Shown: positions 26,750 to 35,971, counted from the first letter of the stretch. The stretch: 64,000 bases of DNA from Natranaerovirga hydrolytica (GCF_004339095.1 NZ_SMGQ01000011.1:233575-297574), one strand, 5' to 3'. Notes: generated from the letters alone by a model not told the origin. Numbers and translations are program-made.

Positions 26750-27922
26750 ATGAACAATCGAATAATATGGTTAATATTAGATAGTGTAGGAATGGGAGAA
26801 TTACCAGATGCATACCAATATGGCGATGAAGGAAGCAATACCATTGGAAATGTTTCAAAAGCAGTGGGCGGTTTAAAAATGCCAAATATGATTGAATTAG
26901 GATTGGGCAATATTGACAATATAAAAGGTTTAAATAGAAGTCATCATCCAAAAGGTATTTTTGCAAGGGTTGCAGAAAAATCTAATGGAAAAGACACAAC
27001 AACTGGACATTGGGAAATGGTGGGTATTTATTCAGAAAATGGCTTCCCAATCTATCCAGATGGATTTCCTAAAGTGATTATGGAACAATTTGAAAAAGCT
27101 ATAGGACGAGGTTATTTAGGCAATTATGCGGCTTCAGGAACAGAAATCATTAAAGAATTAGGCGCTGAACATATGAAAACAGGTTACCCAATTGTGTATA
27201 CATCCGCAGACAGTGTTTTTCAAATAGCAGCCCACGAAGCAATTATTCCACTAGAAGAATTGTATGAGATTTGTCAAAAAACAAGAGAACTTTTAGTAGG
27301 TGAAAATGCAGTTGCTAGAGTCATAGCAAGACCTTTTGCTGGCAAAGAAGGCGAATTTGTGCGGACTTCTAATAGAAAAGATTTTTCCCTTGAGCCACCA
27401 AAAGACACATTATTAGACCATGTCAAATCTGCAGGAATGGATGTTATTGGAATCGGTAAAATAGAAGATATATTTGCAGGAAAAGGCATTACTCAAGCCG
27501 TTCATACCAAAGATAATATGGAGGGCATAGATAAGACCATAGAATTTATGAACAAAGAAAGCACTGGAATCATATTTACCAACTTAGTAGACTTTGATTC
27601 AAAGTATGGCCATAGAAACAATTATATAGAATATGCAAACGCACTAGAAGTCTTTGATCAAAGACTACCTGAAATTATTAAGCATATGAAAGATGATGAT
27701 ATCTTATTGATTAATGCAGACCATGGCTGTGACCCTACGACTGCAAGTACCGACCATTCAAGAGAATTTGTTCCCTTTGTGGGTTATGGAAAAACATTAA
27801 AAGAAGGCATTAATCTAGGAACAAGATGCTCTTTTGCAGATATAGGGCAAACAATAGCAGAGATACTTCAAGTTCAAGAAATTGGATTAGGAGAAAGCTT
27901 TGCAAGAGATATTATGAAATAA
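26750..27922 (+). CDS. deoB: Phosphopentomutase
   Basis: DeoB interconverts (deoxy)ribose 1-phosphate and 5-phosphate, feeding nucleoside sugars into central metabolism. It is 390 residues in the alkaline-phosphatase superfamily. Metal sites appear in LILDSVGMGELPDA, DTTTGHWEMVGI and LINADHGCDPTTASTDHSRE. The open frame extends back to 26687, but that extension has no ribosome binding site; AAGG/AAGGA before the ATG at 26750 and the family N-terminus fix the start. deoB, punA and pdp form one salvage operon. Confidence 0.96.
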   Translation: MNNRIIWLILDSVGMGELPDAYQYGDEGSNTIGNVSKAVGGLKMPNMIELGLGNIDNIKGLNRSHHPKGIFARVAEKSNGKDTTTGHWEMVGIYSENGFPIYPDGFPKVIMEQFEKAIGRGYLGNYAASGTEIIKELGAEHMKTGYPIVYTSADSVFQIAAHEAIIPLEELYEICQKTRELLVGENAVARVIARPFAGKEGEFVRTSNRKDFSLEPPKDTLLDHVKSAGMDVIGIGKIEDIFAGKGITQAVHTKDNMEGIDKTIEFMNKESTGIIFTNLVDFDSKYGHRNNYIEYANALEVFDQRLPEIIKHMKDDDILLINADHGCDPTTASTDHSREFVPFVGYGKTLKEGINLGTRCSFADIGQTIAEILQVQEIGLGESFARDIMK

Positions 27923-27958
27923 AATTGAGTAGATCAATAGATGAAATGGAGGGTTATA

Positions 27959-28768
27959 ATGGAGCACATTCAACAAGCCGTTAATTATTTAAATGAAAAA
28001 ATCAATCAATCTTTAGATATTGGATTGATTTTAGGTTCTGGACTAGGGGACTTGGCAGAACAAATAGAAAATAAAATCATTATTCCCTATAATGAAATAC
28101 CCAATTTTCCTCAATCAACAGTAGAAGGTCATAAAGGTCAGTTTGTTGTGGGTCATATGGGAGATAAAAAAGTTATAGCCATGCAAGGCAGATTTCATTA
28201 TTACGAAGGCTATTCTATGCAAGAAGTGGTTATGCCTGTTAGAGTGATGAAACAATTAGGAATCAGCACATTGATCGTCACCAATGCAGCAGGCTCTGTG
28301 AATGAATCATTTAAACCAGGTGATTTAATGATTATTAAAGACCATATCAATTTCATGCATAACAATCCATTGATGGGAAAAAATCTTGATGACTTAGGAC
28401 CAAGATTTCCTGATATGTCTAATGCATACAAAAAAGACTTAATAAAGATTGGGAAAAGCAAAGCTCAGGAATTGGGTATCAACATAAGAGAAGGTGTGTA
28501 CTGTGGGTTAACAGGACCTACTTATGAAACGCCAGCAGAAATAAAAATGATACGGACACTAGGTGGAGATGCTGTAGGAATGTCAACAGTTCCAGAAGTT
28601 ATTACAGCGGTCCATGCAGGACTGAATGTTTTAGGCATATCATGTATAACCAACATGGCAGCAGGCATATTAGACCAACCTTTAGACCATAAAGAAGTTG
28701 TAGAAACATCAAAAAAAGTTAAAGAAACATTTAAAGTGTTAATAAAAGAAATTATAAAAGAGATATAG
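27959..28768 (+). CDS. punA: Purine-nucleoside phosphorylase
   Basis: PunA phosphorolyses inosine and guanosine to the free base and ribose 1-phosphate, the substrate of DeoB. In 269 residues it shows ILGSGLGDLAE, the family motif region VTNAAGSVN, then GPTYETPAEIKMIRTLGGDAVGMS and ISCITNMAAG, typical of the trimeric PNP class. GGAGGG at 27948-27953 selects the ATG at 27959 over one at 27941. Confidence 0.95.
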   Translation: MEHIQQAVNYLNEKINQSLDIGLILGSGLGDLAEQIENKIIIPYNEIPNFPQSTVEGHKGQFVVGHMGDKKVIAMQGRFHYYEGYSMQEVVMPVRVMKQLGISTLIVTNAAGSVNESFKPGDLMIIKDHINFMHNNPLMGKNLDDLGPRFPDMSNAYKKDLIKIGKSKAQELGINIREGVYCGLTGPTYETPAEIKMIRTLGGDAVGMSTVPEVITAVHAGLNVLGISCITNMAAGILDQPLDHKEVVETSKKVKETFKVLIKEIIKEI

Positions 28769-28779
28769 AGGGTTTTATT

Positions 28780-30096
28780 ATGAGAATGTACGATATCATA
28801 TCCAAAAAAAGAAATGGCGATTCATTAACCAAAGAAGAAATAGATTATTTTATTCAAGCCTATACAAAAGGCACCATACCAGATTATCAAATGTCAGCTT
28901 TGCTTATGGCAATATTTTTTAATGGTATGAACAAGGAAGAAACCGTTGCTTTAACGCTAGCAATGGCTGAAAGTGGCGAGCAATTAGATTTATCAGACAT
29001 TAAAGGGATTAAAGTGGATAAACATAGCACAGGTGGTGTAGGGGATAAGACCTCACTGGTATTAGGGCCAATGCTTGCAGCATTAGGTGTTCCTGTAGCA
29101 AAAATGTCTGGCAGAGGCTTAGGTCACACAGGAGGAACCATTGATAAACTAGAAAGTATAGAAGGATTTAATACCCATCTTACGAAGAAGCAATTTATAA
29201 ACAATGTCAACACCATAAAAATAGCCATAGCAGGTCAAACCAGTAATATTGCGCCAGCAGATAAGAAATTGTATGCCCTAAGAGATGTAACCGCTACAGT
29301 AGATAACTTATCATTAATTGCAAGCAGTATTATGAGCAAAAAAATAGCTTCTGGTTCAGACGTGATTGTTTTAGATGTGAAGACAGGTAATGGCGCATTT
29401 ATGAAAGAAGAAGATCAAGCATTTGAATTAGCAAAAGCAATGGTTGAAATTGGTCATGCAGTAGGTAAAGAAACTTATGCAGTTATTTCTGATATGAATC
29501 AACCATTAGGTTATGCAGTAGGAAATGCTTTAGAAGTCATAGAAGCCATAGAAACATTAAAAGGTAATGGACCAAAAGATTTAGAAGAGTTATGCATTCA
29601 TCTAGGAAGCATTATTCTTAAAGGGGCACATTACGTTAATGACTTAGAAGAAGGCAAAAAAAGATTAAAAGAAACCTTAGACAATAAAAGTGCAATAACC
29701 ACATTAAAGTCTTTTATAGAAGCACAAGGTGGCAATAGCAACGTAGTAGACGATTACAATTTATTGCCTCAAGCCAAACATATTGAACCCATTTATAGTC
29801 CAACCAGTGGATACATTCAAACAATTGAAACAGAAAAAATTGGTATTGCCACACTGATATTAGGTGGCGGTAGAGAAACAAAAGAAAGCATTATCGATCC
29901 ATCTGTTGGATTGGTCCTTCATAAAAAGATTGGTGATAGGGTAGAAACAGGCGAACCGTTAGCTACCCTATATGCTAACGATGTAGAAAAGCTAAAAAAT
30001 GCCAACCAATTATTTTTAGAAGCTTATACCATTACAAAAGAAGAACCCAAAAAAGAACCACTAATAAAAGGATATATTAGTAAAGAGAATCTATAA
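28780..30096 (+). CDS. pdp: Pyrimidine-nucleoside phosphorylase
   Basis: Pdp splits uridine, thymidine or deoxyuridine with phosphate. The 438-residue protein has the thymidine/pyrimidine phosphorylase signature SGRGLGHTGGTIDKLESI near residue 115, with KHSTGGVGDKTSLVLGPMLAALG before it and the C-terminal PYNP domain (YSPTSGYIQTI...). Tight spacing after punA indicates co-transcription. In Firmicutes this salvage block commonly leads into dacF; here six kilobases of accessory DNA intervene. Confidence 0.96.
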   Translation: MRMYDIISKKRNGDSLTKEEIDYFIQAYTKGTIPDYQMSALLMAIFFNGMNKEETVALTLAMAESGEQLDLSDIKGIKVDKHSTGGVGDKTSLVLGPMLAALGVPVAKMSGRGLGHTGGTIDKLESIEGFNTHLTKKQFINNVNTIKIAIAGQTSNIAPADKKLYALRDVTATVDNLSLIASSIMSKKIASGSDVIVLDVKTGNGAFMKEEDQAFELAKAMVEIGHAVGKETYAVISDMNQPLGYAVGNALEVIEAIETLKGNGPKDLEELCIHLGSIILKGAHYVNDLEEGKKRLKETLDNKSAITTLKSFIEAQGGNSNVVDDYNLLPQAKHIEPIYSPTSGYIQTIETEKIGIATLILGGGRETKESIIDPSVGLVLHKKIGDRVETGEPLATLYANDVEKLKNANQLFLEAYTITKEEPKKEPLIKGYISKENL

Positions 30097-30124
30097 AAAT
30101 ATAAAACAAAAAGTGAATTGATAT

Positions 30125-30155
30125 ACTCCAACCAGAACTTTGGTTGGAGTTTTTT
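30125..30155 (+). terminator. Terminator of the deoB-punA-pdp operon
   Basis: Perfect 9-bp stem ACTCCAACC/GGTTGGAGT (30125-30133 with 30142-30150), followed by six T. The group II intron fragment starts within a few bases of it. Confidence 0.95.
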
Positions 30156-30158
30156 AGT

Positions 30159-30640
30159 GTGTGCCCAGCATGGACACAATCTAATCGGTGAAAGTCCGTA
30201 ACGCGCCCTAGTAGTGGGAAGTGTATAGCTAATGACAAGGGTGTCCATCGTGAGGTGGAATCTGAAGGAAGTCGGATAGCAAATCTCTGGTCTGACGAAC
30301 AGAAATCACATCAGGCTACAATTAAGGACAAGGCTGCACTACAAGTCAAAGTCCAATAACTACTTGGAATTAACTGTGGTAAATGTGACAGATAGATGGA
30401 GAGAAAGATTGTGTTCTTACCTGGGGAGGTCTCATCGGCGGATGGAAACAGAGTAAGAAATCCGTAGTAACAACGAACGATGAGAAGTCAGCAGAGGTCA
30501 TAGTACCATATAGGCTTAAAACTTTATGGGAAGGACTGAACTTTAGGAGATGTGAGTAAATGAATGTAACAAATGATAGATTTAAGGACAGACAACTTCA
30601 TATAGAAGACTATCTGCAATGGATAGGTTATACTTAATTA
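30159..30640 (+). mobile_element. Group II intron, 5' fragment
   Basis: The stretch starts GTGTGCCCAGCATGG, the GUGYG-type 5' end, and runs through domain I-like blocks well known from bacterial group II introns: GGTGAAAGTCC, AATCTGAAGGAAGT, CTGGGGAGGTCTCAT, CCGTAGTAACAACGAACG and GAAGTCAGCAGAGGTCATAG. A frame at 30560-30637 encodes 25 residues like the start of an intron-encoded protein (MNVTNDRFKDRQLHIEDYLQ), then stops. No reverse transcriptase body, domain V or 3' end is present, so the intron is truncated where the IS3 remnant begins. Confidence 0.8.
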
Positions 30641-31280
30641 GACAACAAATACTCGGACGTGATAAAATAAATCAAAAGATAATGGAGAATGATATTTTAA
30701 AGCAAGCGGCGCTGATAATGGGACGAAAATAGATATCATTTTAGCTAATTCAAGTAAGTACAGTATTAGCGCCATGTGTAAAATACTTAGTATATCAAGA
30801 AGTTTAATCTACTATAAAAAGAAAGAAACAATAGTAGATAGTGCTCTTGAAAATTTAATAATAGAGATCTTTAGAAAAAGTAAAAATAACTATGGAACAC
30901 GAAAGATAAAGAAAAAACTTAAAGAAGATGATTATATTGTTTCAAGAAAACGAATTGGACGTATAATGAAAAAATACGGTTTAGTATCAAGTTATACAGT
31001 TAAACAATTTAAGGTTCATAAAACTAGCTGCAACCAAGAAAAAATAAATAATGTATTAAATAGAGAGTTTCAAAGAGATACGAAACTGGATATAGTTGTA
31101 AGTGATTTAACATATGTGAATGTTAATGGAAAATGGAATTATATATGTTTAATAATAGATTTGTATAATAGAGAACTAGTAGGCTACTCAGCTGGGAAAA
31201 AGAAAGATGCTCACCTTGTTAATAGTGCTTTTTCAAAGATCCAAGCACCACTAAGTAAAGTAAATATATTTCATACAGAT
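30640..31280 (+). pseudogene. IS3-family transposase remnant (OrfA tail plus truncated OrfB)
   Basis: The end of an OrfA frame (INQKIMENDILKQAALIMGRK, stop at 30730) overlaps OrfB in the -1 frame at CGAAAATAG, the usual IS3 programmed frameshift layout. OrfB (ATG at 30774, frame open further upstream) has SISAMCKILSISRS, the HTH_21-like region and the rve core with VVSDLTYV (first catalytic Asp) and IFHTD (second Asp). It then runs into unrelated sequence at 31281, so the catalytic Glu and C-terminus are missing. The 5' part of OrfA is missing too. It cannot be functional. Confidence 0.85.
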
Positions 31281-31631
31281 TATGCCGAAGAAAATACTAT
31301 GTCGAAGTTTTAGTATACTTATTGCTGTTAGTAATTATAACGTATTTTCTTAGGTATAGTATTTAGTTCTAATCCATCGAGTAAATGGGCTTCCTGATAT
31401 ACTCTCACTGCCATTTTTATATAGATTCGTTACTTTAGTTTTTCTTATCAAATACAATGAACGTTGTCTGGTATATCTTTACAGTCTTTCCTTGCTGTAT
31501 CAGATGCAGTTGTTAAAACTAAGCTTATGCTATTAGTGGATAATCTATGAGGTTTTCCATCCAACATACTGTAGAATACTATACCGAAAAAAAGGTGTTT
31601 ATACTGGGAATCGAAGTTTTTCGGCATAATC
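31278..31631. mobile_element. Small element with inverted ends between two IS remnants
   Basis: GATTATGCCGA at 31278-31288 is repeated in inverse orientation at 31621-31631, and the similarity continues inward (GAAnAAA...TCGAAG on both sides). The left end cuts the plus-strand IS3 OrfB right after the HTD codons. The right end cuts the minus-strand OrfB. A minus-strand open stretch at 31331-31432 reads MAVRVYQEAHLLDGLELNTIPKK and may be the tail of a lost gene; I do not recognise it. This could be a nonautonomous element or the scar of a larger one. Confidence 0.5.
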
Positions 31632-32126
31632 AATCAATTATTATTAAGACTAGCAATAATGCTTCGATCATAAAGATCTAAGATGCTACAGTTAAAGCAA
31701 TTTTACCGTTCTTTAAAGTAATGTATGTAAAGTCTGCACACCATATTTGATTAGGTTTCTCAGCGCTAAAATTACGTTTTAATAGATTATCGAATATTAT
31801 ATGTTTCGTGCCTTTTTCATATTTTGGTTTCTTTCTAAGAATAGTAGCTTTAAGATTCATTTCATGTATGTATGAATAAACTGTACTATAAGAGCACTTA
31901 ATGCTTTGACGGTTGAGTAAGTCACATATTATGCGATAACCAATTGTTCCATTATGCTTATGATATTTCGCTTTTATGAAATCCATTAGTTGTTGTTTGT
32001 TTTTTAGATATTCAGCTTTTCTGTTTTTAAGGTAGTTGTAATAATCAATAGGGTATAAACTAAATTTATTTATCAACCAAGTTACACGCTAGTTATAGCT
32101 ATATTCTTTGATAAATACATATATTT
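31632..32126 (-). pseudogene. IS3-family OrfB, decayed
   Basis: Read on the minus strand, OrfB begins RLKIYVFIKEYSYN, hits an amber codon (32089-32091, where a Tyr codon is expected) and continues VTWLINKFSLYPIDYYNYLKNRK. It then shows the HTH_21 region GTIGYRIICDLLNRQ and WCADFTYI with the first catalytic Asp. A frameshift near 31680 separates LTVAS from LDLYDRSIIASLNN. The remainder is cut off at the small element. There are at least three lesions, so the gene is inactive. Confidence 0.85.
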
Positions 32127-32414
32127 TCAATCTATTTCCTTCGCAAAGAATGCTGACGCCTTTTTTAAAAAATCATTCTCGTTCTTTGCTTCAGCTAATT
32201 CTTTACGAAGCTTTTGGTTTACTAAGAGGATATCGGATTCATTTTTAAGTTCAGGGTTTATTTTACATTCTTCACGGTGTTTATCAAGCCAGTAGCGTAA
32301 TGTGCGACTACCTAGATTGTACTCATCAGTTAAGCTTTTTACAGATCGCCCTTCTTCAAGATGAAGACGAATAATTTTCTTTTGTAAGTTTGGATCATAT
32401 TTATTGTTTGCCAT
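32127..32414 (-). CDS. IS3-family transposase OrfA
   Basis: An intact 95-residue OrfA. It has a helix-turn-helix with KKIIRLHLEEGRSVKSLTDEYNLGSRTLRYWL and a C-terminal leucine-zipper-like helix ending NDFLKKASAFFAKEID, the standard OrfA ending before the OrfB frameshift. AAAGGAG precedes the ATG on the minus strand. Its OrfB partner is broken, so it could at most act as a DNA-binding regulator of related elements. The element end probably lies near 32450-32475. Confidence 0.85.
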   Translation of the reverse strand: MANNKYDPNLQKKIIRLHLEEGRSVKSLTDEYNLGSRTLRYWLDKHREECKINPELKNESDILLVNQKLRKELAEAKNENDFLKKASAFFAKEID

Positions 32415-32749
32415 AATTTAAAACTCCTTTTGTATGTTTGAATTATATCATCAAACTAGCAAGGGGTGTTACAACTTTATTATAGCAGAGCAAATAAGAT
32501 AAGAAGGCATAAGGCATTAATATTAAACCCAATTAGTAGTTTTAAAAATAAACTTAATATAAATTATATAAAATAACTTCAAAATCCAAACCCCAATAAT
32601 GCTTTTAGTTGGGTTTGATAATTATCACTAGCTTACATAAATTCAGTAAAATAATCCTTTTAACATGAAAAACAAAAACAGACAAAAAATGACAATTAAT
32701 TAATAAATACAAAAAAAACAGCATATTATAAAAAATTCAAGAAAAAGCG
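32415..32749. other. AT-rich junction between IS remnant and exported orphan gene
   Basis: No gene is seen. The first 60 bases are the IS3 promoter side (minus strand). Around 32599-32628 an imperfect AAACC(C)CAA/TTGGGTTT hairpin could stop transcription from either side. The rest is AT-rich without structure that I can support. Confidence 0.4.
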
Positions 32750-32778
32750 TTGACAATAAGTGGAATTAACGATAACAT
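32750..32778 (+). promoter_or_regulatory. Candidate promoter of the exported orphan gene
   Basis: TTGACA at 32750-32755, 17 bases, TAACAT at 32773-32778 (a 4 of 6 match). TATAAT-like sequences occur again near 32789, so the exact start is open. The leader would be about 130 bases. Confidence 0.5.
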
Positions 32779-32919
32779 ATTAAATGTATTATAATACTTA
32801 AAAAACATTTATCCAGTATCCCTATAATACTGAAAATGTTTAGCTTTTTTGTAGGGGAGGAAGTTTAAGAGAGTATAATATAAATTAAATAATTTAATTA
32901 GAGAAAGGGGTATAACAAG

Positions 32920-34557
32920 ATGATTAAGAAAAAAATAATTAATATGGTATTAGTGTTTGCTTTAATATTATCAAATCTATCTACTGTCTCTGCGCACATT
33001 AATATTGAACTTGAAAAAGAAAGTATAGTGCAAGAGGGTATACTTAATAAATTTATTAAAAATGTTGGGGTATTAGAAGATCTATCTTTGGATGGACAAG
33101 ACTATAATGACGCAACAGGTAATTCTGAAATGGAAATAGTAGATATCACTGTAGAGGATAGCTATATAATTATAGAAGGTAATTATATAGAAAAAACTAA
33201 CAATGAAAATAAGTCAAATGCTATTCCTTTTTTACTTGAAGGAGAAGTTTACAGAAGTAGTTTTAGAGAAAATGTGTACATTAGTAAATTAAAAGATTCA
33301 TTAGATAATTTCGATGTTGTTCATTTTTCAATTAATGGTGACATATTTAATGTGAAAGGTAATTATGATTTCTTAGAATTTGAGCTAAGCAAGCAATTTG
33401 AAAAAGGGTTCGAAACTCAGAAAAATGATAAGAAAGTTAATGATGCCACATCATTAATGAGTTTATATTTAATGAATGATAGCAGAGATTTTATATTTAT
33501 GGAAGAATTAATAAATATTAATTTGAATCTACCTGCATTAGAAAGTTTGCCAGAGGCGCCAAAAGAAGAAGAGTTTTGGTATGGCAAAATAGTTGAAACG
33601 CAAGGATATGTTTCTATAAACACGACGGAAACTCCTGCTAAAATAGAAAGAAAACTTAATGAGATTCCAGATGAAGAATATAGAGATCAAATTAAAAGAG
33701 AGATTGAAAATATAACTATGCCTGAGGAAGAATTCGAAGAAGATTTTTCCATACTTTCTGCTAGTTATTGGCCAATACTAAAAGAAGAGGAAATAATTAC
33801 AACTCGGAGAGATTTTGGAAACAGAACATATTATGAAAGAATAGTTATAGAATTAAGTTTAGATAGTCCAAGAAATGTAAACCCTACGTATAATGCATCA
33901 GATGGTGATAGAACTAAATCGGATGTAACAGCAAAGCTTAGAATTAAAGAGAAAAAGAGCACTATCTATAATAATTCAGGTTTAGTTGGTACAATAAACG
34001 AGAGTAGTTTTGTTGTAGGAAGAGATAACAATTACAATCCTAGAGATATTGAAATAGGAATAATTGCAGAAGAATCAAAATCCAGCAACAACGATAAATA
34101 TTTTGATTATTTTAGCGAATATACCCTTATGTATGATAGCTTGCATATGCCCGGTAGTAATAAAGTTGATGTAGCTGGAGTCCTTATTAGTGGTGCACGA
34201 TTTATTCCAAAATTAAGTGCAGTATCTGGAATTGTTTCTGCAGTATTAGGTATCCATAATGCAATAATCAATATAGATGAATCTAAAACAATTTCATCAC
34301 CTACGCAAAGCACTAATAGTGAACCATCTATAATTGCAATTAAATTCCCCGAGGGTTCTCTTTTACAAGATGAAGATAGTAATGTTGCAGTTAAAGGGGA
34401 ACTTAGTAGTAAGCATCAATCAGGCGTTCAAGATACCAGATTTGTACAAGCACAATTTAGATATTATGTAGGCAATTATGCAGCTTCAGATTTTGCAGAT
34501 AAATATTACACTAGTACTCTTAGAAGATATTATCAATTAAATTCCATTAGATACTAA
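32920..34557 (+). CDS. Exported protein of unknown function (545 residues)
   Basis: I do not recognise this protein. A clear signal peptide (MIKKKIINMVLVFALILS, cleavage likely after STVSA near residue 25) predicts export, with no cell-wall anchor or C-terminal membrane helix. The body is rich in Asp, Glu, Asn and Ser. Near residues 410-445 there is a Gly/Ala/Val-rich, weakly hydrophobic stretch (VAGVLISGARFIPKLSAVSGIVSAVLG). It has no cysteine pair and no known catalytic motif that I can see. AAAGGGG precedes the ATG. It has its own promoter candidate and a very strong terminator, and it lies in the accessory island between IS remnants and an LRR gene. Confidence 0.75.
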   Translation: MIKKKIINMVLVFALILSNLSTVSAHINIELEKESIVQEGILNKFIKNVGVLEDLSLDGQDYNDATGNSEMEIVDITVEDSYIIIEGNYIEKTNNENKSNAIPFLLEGEVYRSSFRENVYISKLKDSLDNFDVVHFSINGDIFNVKGNYDFLEFELSKQFEKGFETQKNDKKVNDATSLMSLYLMNDSRDFIFMEELININLNLPALESLPEAPKEEEFWYGKIVETQGYVSINTTETPAKIERKLNEIPDEEYRDQIKREIENITMPEEEFEEDFSILSASYWPILKEEEIITTRRDFGNRTYYERIVIELSLDSPRNVNPTYNASDGDRTKSDVTAKLRIKEKKSTIYNNSGLVGTINESSFVVGRDNNYNPRDIEIGIIAEESKSSNNDKYFDYFSEYTLMYDSLHMPGSNKVDVAGVLISGARFIPKLSAVSGIVSAVLGIHNAIINIDESKTISSPTQSTNSEPSIIAIKFPEGSLLQDEDSNVAVKGELSSKHQSGVQDTRFVQAQFRYYVGNYAASDFADKYYTSTLRRYYQLNSIRY

Positions 34558-34569
34558 TCAATATGTTAA

Positions 34570-34609
34570 ATTAGCCCTAAAATACTTAACAAAGTATTTT
34601 AGGGCTAAT
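34570..34609. terminator. Strong bidirectional terminator after the exported orphan
   Basis: Perfect 18-bp stem (34570-34587 with 34592-34609) and a 4-base loop, 13 bases after the stop codon. Confidence 0.85.
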
Positions 34610-34641
34610 TATAAATACTCTTTTAAATATAGTTAGTTCAT

Positions 34642-34669
34642 TTGTTATAATAGATAATTTGTATATAAT
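34642..34669 (+). promoter_or_regulatory. Promoter of the LRR gene
   Basis: TTGTTA at 34642-34647, 16 bases, TATAAT at 34664-34669. It would start transcription near 34676, after the first in-frame ATG (34670), which supports the downstream start. Confidence 0.55.
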
Positions 34670-34690
34670 ATGGAAAAGAGGTTGAAAAAA

Positions 34691-35917
34691 ATGAAACATG
34701 TAAAATTAATTATAATAAGCCTTGTTAGTATGTTTTTACTCATCAATATATCCATTTCAATTAGAAACCATTACATAAATAAAAGAATAGAAGAAGTAAA
34801 TCAAGTGGAATTTCAGTTTGAAAATGATGATTTTAAAAATTATTTAATTGAATTAAGTAAAAGTGAGGATTTAAATTTCTTCAATGAATATATTCAAAGG
34901 AATTTTGAAGAACCGATTACAACAGGTGATGTGAAAAATATAGAATATTTAACTTTAGGAATTTCTTCAGGTGAGGGAAATATAGAAGAAGAGTCCATTC
35001 AAGAATTAATTAAATTAGCAAAGAAAATAAAGACAATAGAACAAATACAAGCTTTTGAGAATCTATCTAACCTAAAGATATTTGATGTCCCAATAAAAAG
35101 TATTGAACCTTTAAAATCTCTTGATAAACTCAGTTACCTTGAGATAAATGGAACACATATTAAGGATATAAGCCCTATACAAAATAGTGAAATTTATTAT
35201 ATAGTATTAAACAATACAAAAATACAAGATTTAAGTATACTCAATAATATGGAAAAACTAAAATTTATTACATTAATGGAAAATAATGATATTAAAGAAG
35301 TTGTATTAAGCAAAAACAATGTAGAAAATATATTTATTCAAAATACTCCTCCGCAAAACTATAGCCTTGATTTGCAATTATACGACATGCCGGAATTAAA
35401 AAGTTTAACAGTATTTAATAACTTAAACAACCTAAAACTAAGGAAGCTACCTGAGCTAAATAAGTTAGAGATATCAGGGAGAAAAGGTGGATATTTATAT
35501 ATACAAGAAGAGGATTTTGAGGGAATAGATTCTTTAGAACAGATAACAATTAAAGGGGAAAACAAAATAAAAACAATTGATTTTCTTCTTGAATTGCCTA
35601 ATATAAATCATATTAGAATTTGGAAAAGTGAAATAGAAACCTTGTTCATCCATCAAGAAAATGAAAGTATTAAGGTTTTAGATTTATCAAGTGGTATACT
35701 CACAAATGTTACTGGTATTCATAACTTAATCAATTTAACAGCATTAGATTTATCTAACAATAAACTAGAGGATATAAGTATGTTTTTTGATGAACACGAT
35801 TATTTATTACTTCCTAATCTAGAATATTTAAACTTAAAAAATAATAAAATACCTGAAGAACAAATAAATAAATATGAGCCTATATTAAGAAACCAAGTAG
35901 GAAGACTTATGTTATAG
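34691..35917 (+). CDS. Membrane-anchored leucine-rich repeat protein
   Basis: A 408-residue protein with an N-terminal membrane anchor or uncleaved signal (VKLIIISLVSMFLLINISISI) and a charged region. Degenerate leucine-rich repeats run from about residue 115 to the end: LSNLKIFDVPIKSIEPLKSL, LSYLEINGTHIKDISPI, LKFITLMENNDIKEV, LTALDLSNNKLEDIS, LEYLNLKNNKIPEEQ. The spacing resembles internalin-like repeats without a wall anchor. The frame opens at 34670, but promoter placement and AAAAGAGG at 34674-34681 favour the ATG at 34691. Function is unknown; binding of a protein partner outside the membrane is inferred from the fold. Confidence 0.75.
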   Translation: MKHVKLIIISLVSMFLLINISISIRNHYINKRIEEVNQVEFQFENDDFKNYLIELSKSEDLNFFNEYIQRNFEEPITTGDVKNIEYLTLGISSGEGNIEEESIQELIKLAKKIKTIEQIQAFENLSNLKIFDVPIKSIEPLKSLDKLSYLEINGTHIKDISPIQNSEIYYIVLNNTKIQDLSILNNMEKLKFITLMENNDIKEVVLSKNNVENIFIQNTPPQNYSLDLQLYDMPELKSLTVFNNLNNLKLRKLPELNKLEISGRKGGYLYIQEEDFEGIDSLEQITIKGENKIKTIDFLLELPNINHIRIWKSEIETLFIHQENESIKVLDLSSGILTNVTGIHNLINLTALDLSNNKLEDISMFFDEHDYLLLPNLEYLNLKNNKIPEEQINKYEPILRNQVGRLML

Positions 35918-35971
35918 AGTCTTTACTGTAATATTATAATTAATAAAGTGCTATACTATGTAAACACGTTC

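Noticed and set aside
26625-26966. 113-codon minus-strand frame upstream of deoB
   Set aside because: It mostly overlaps deoB antisense and an AT-rich leader; no start signals.
31448-31633. 61-codon minus-strand frame inside the small element
   Set aside because: No similarity to a transposase could be recognised and it covers the inverted end. More likely accidental.
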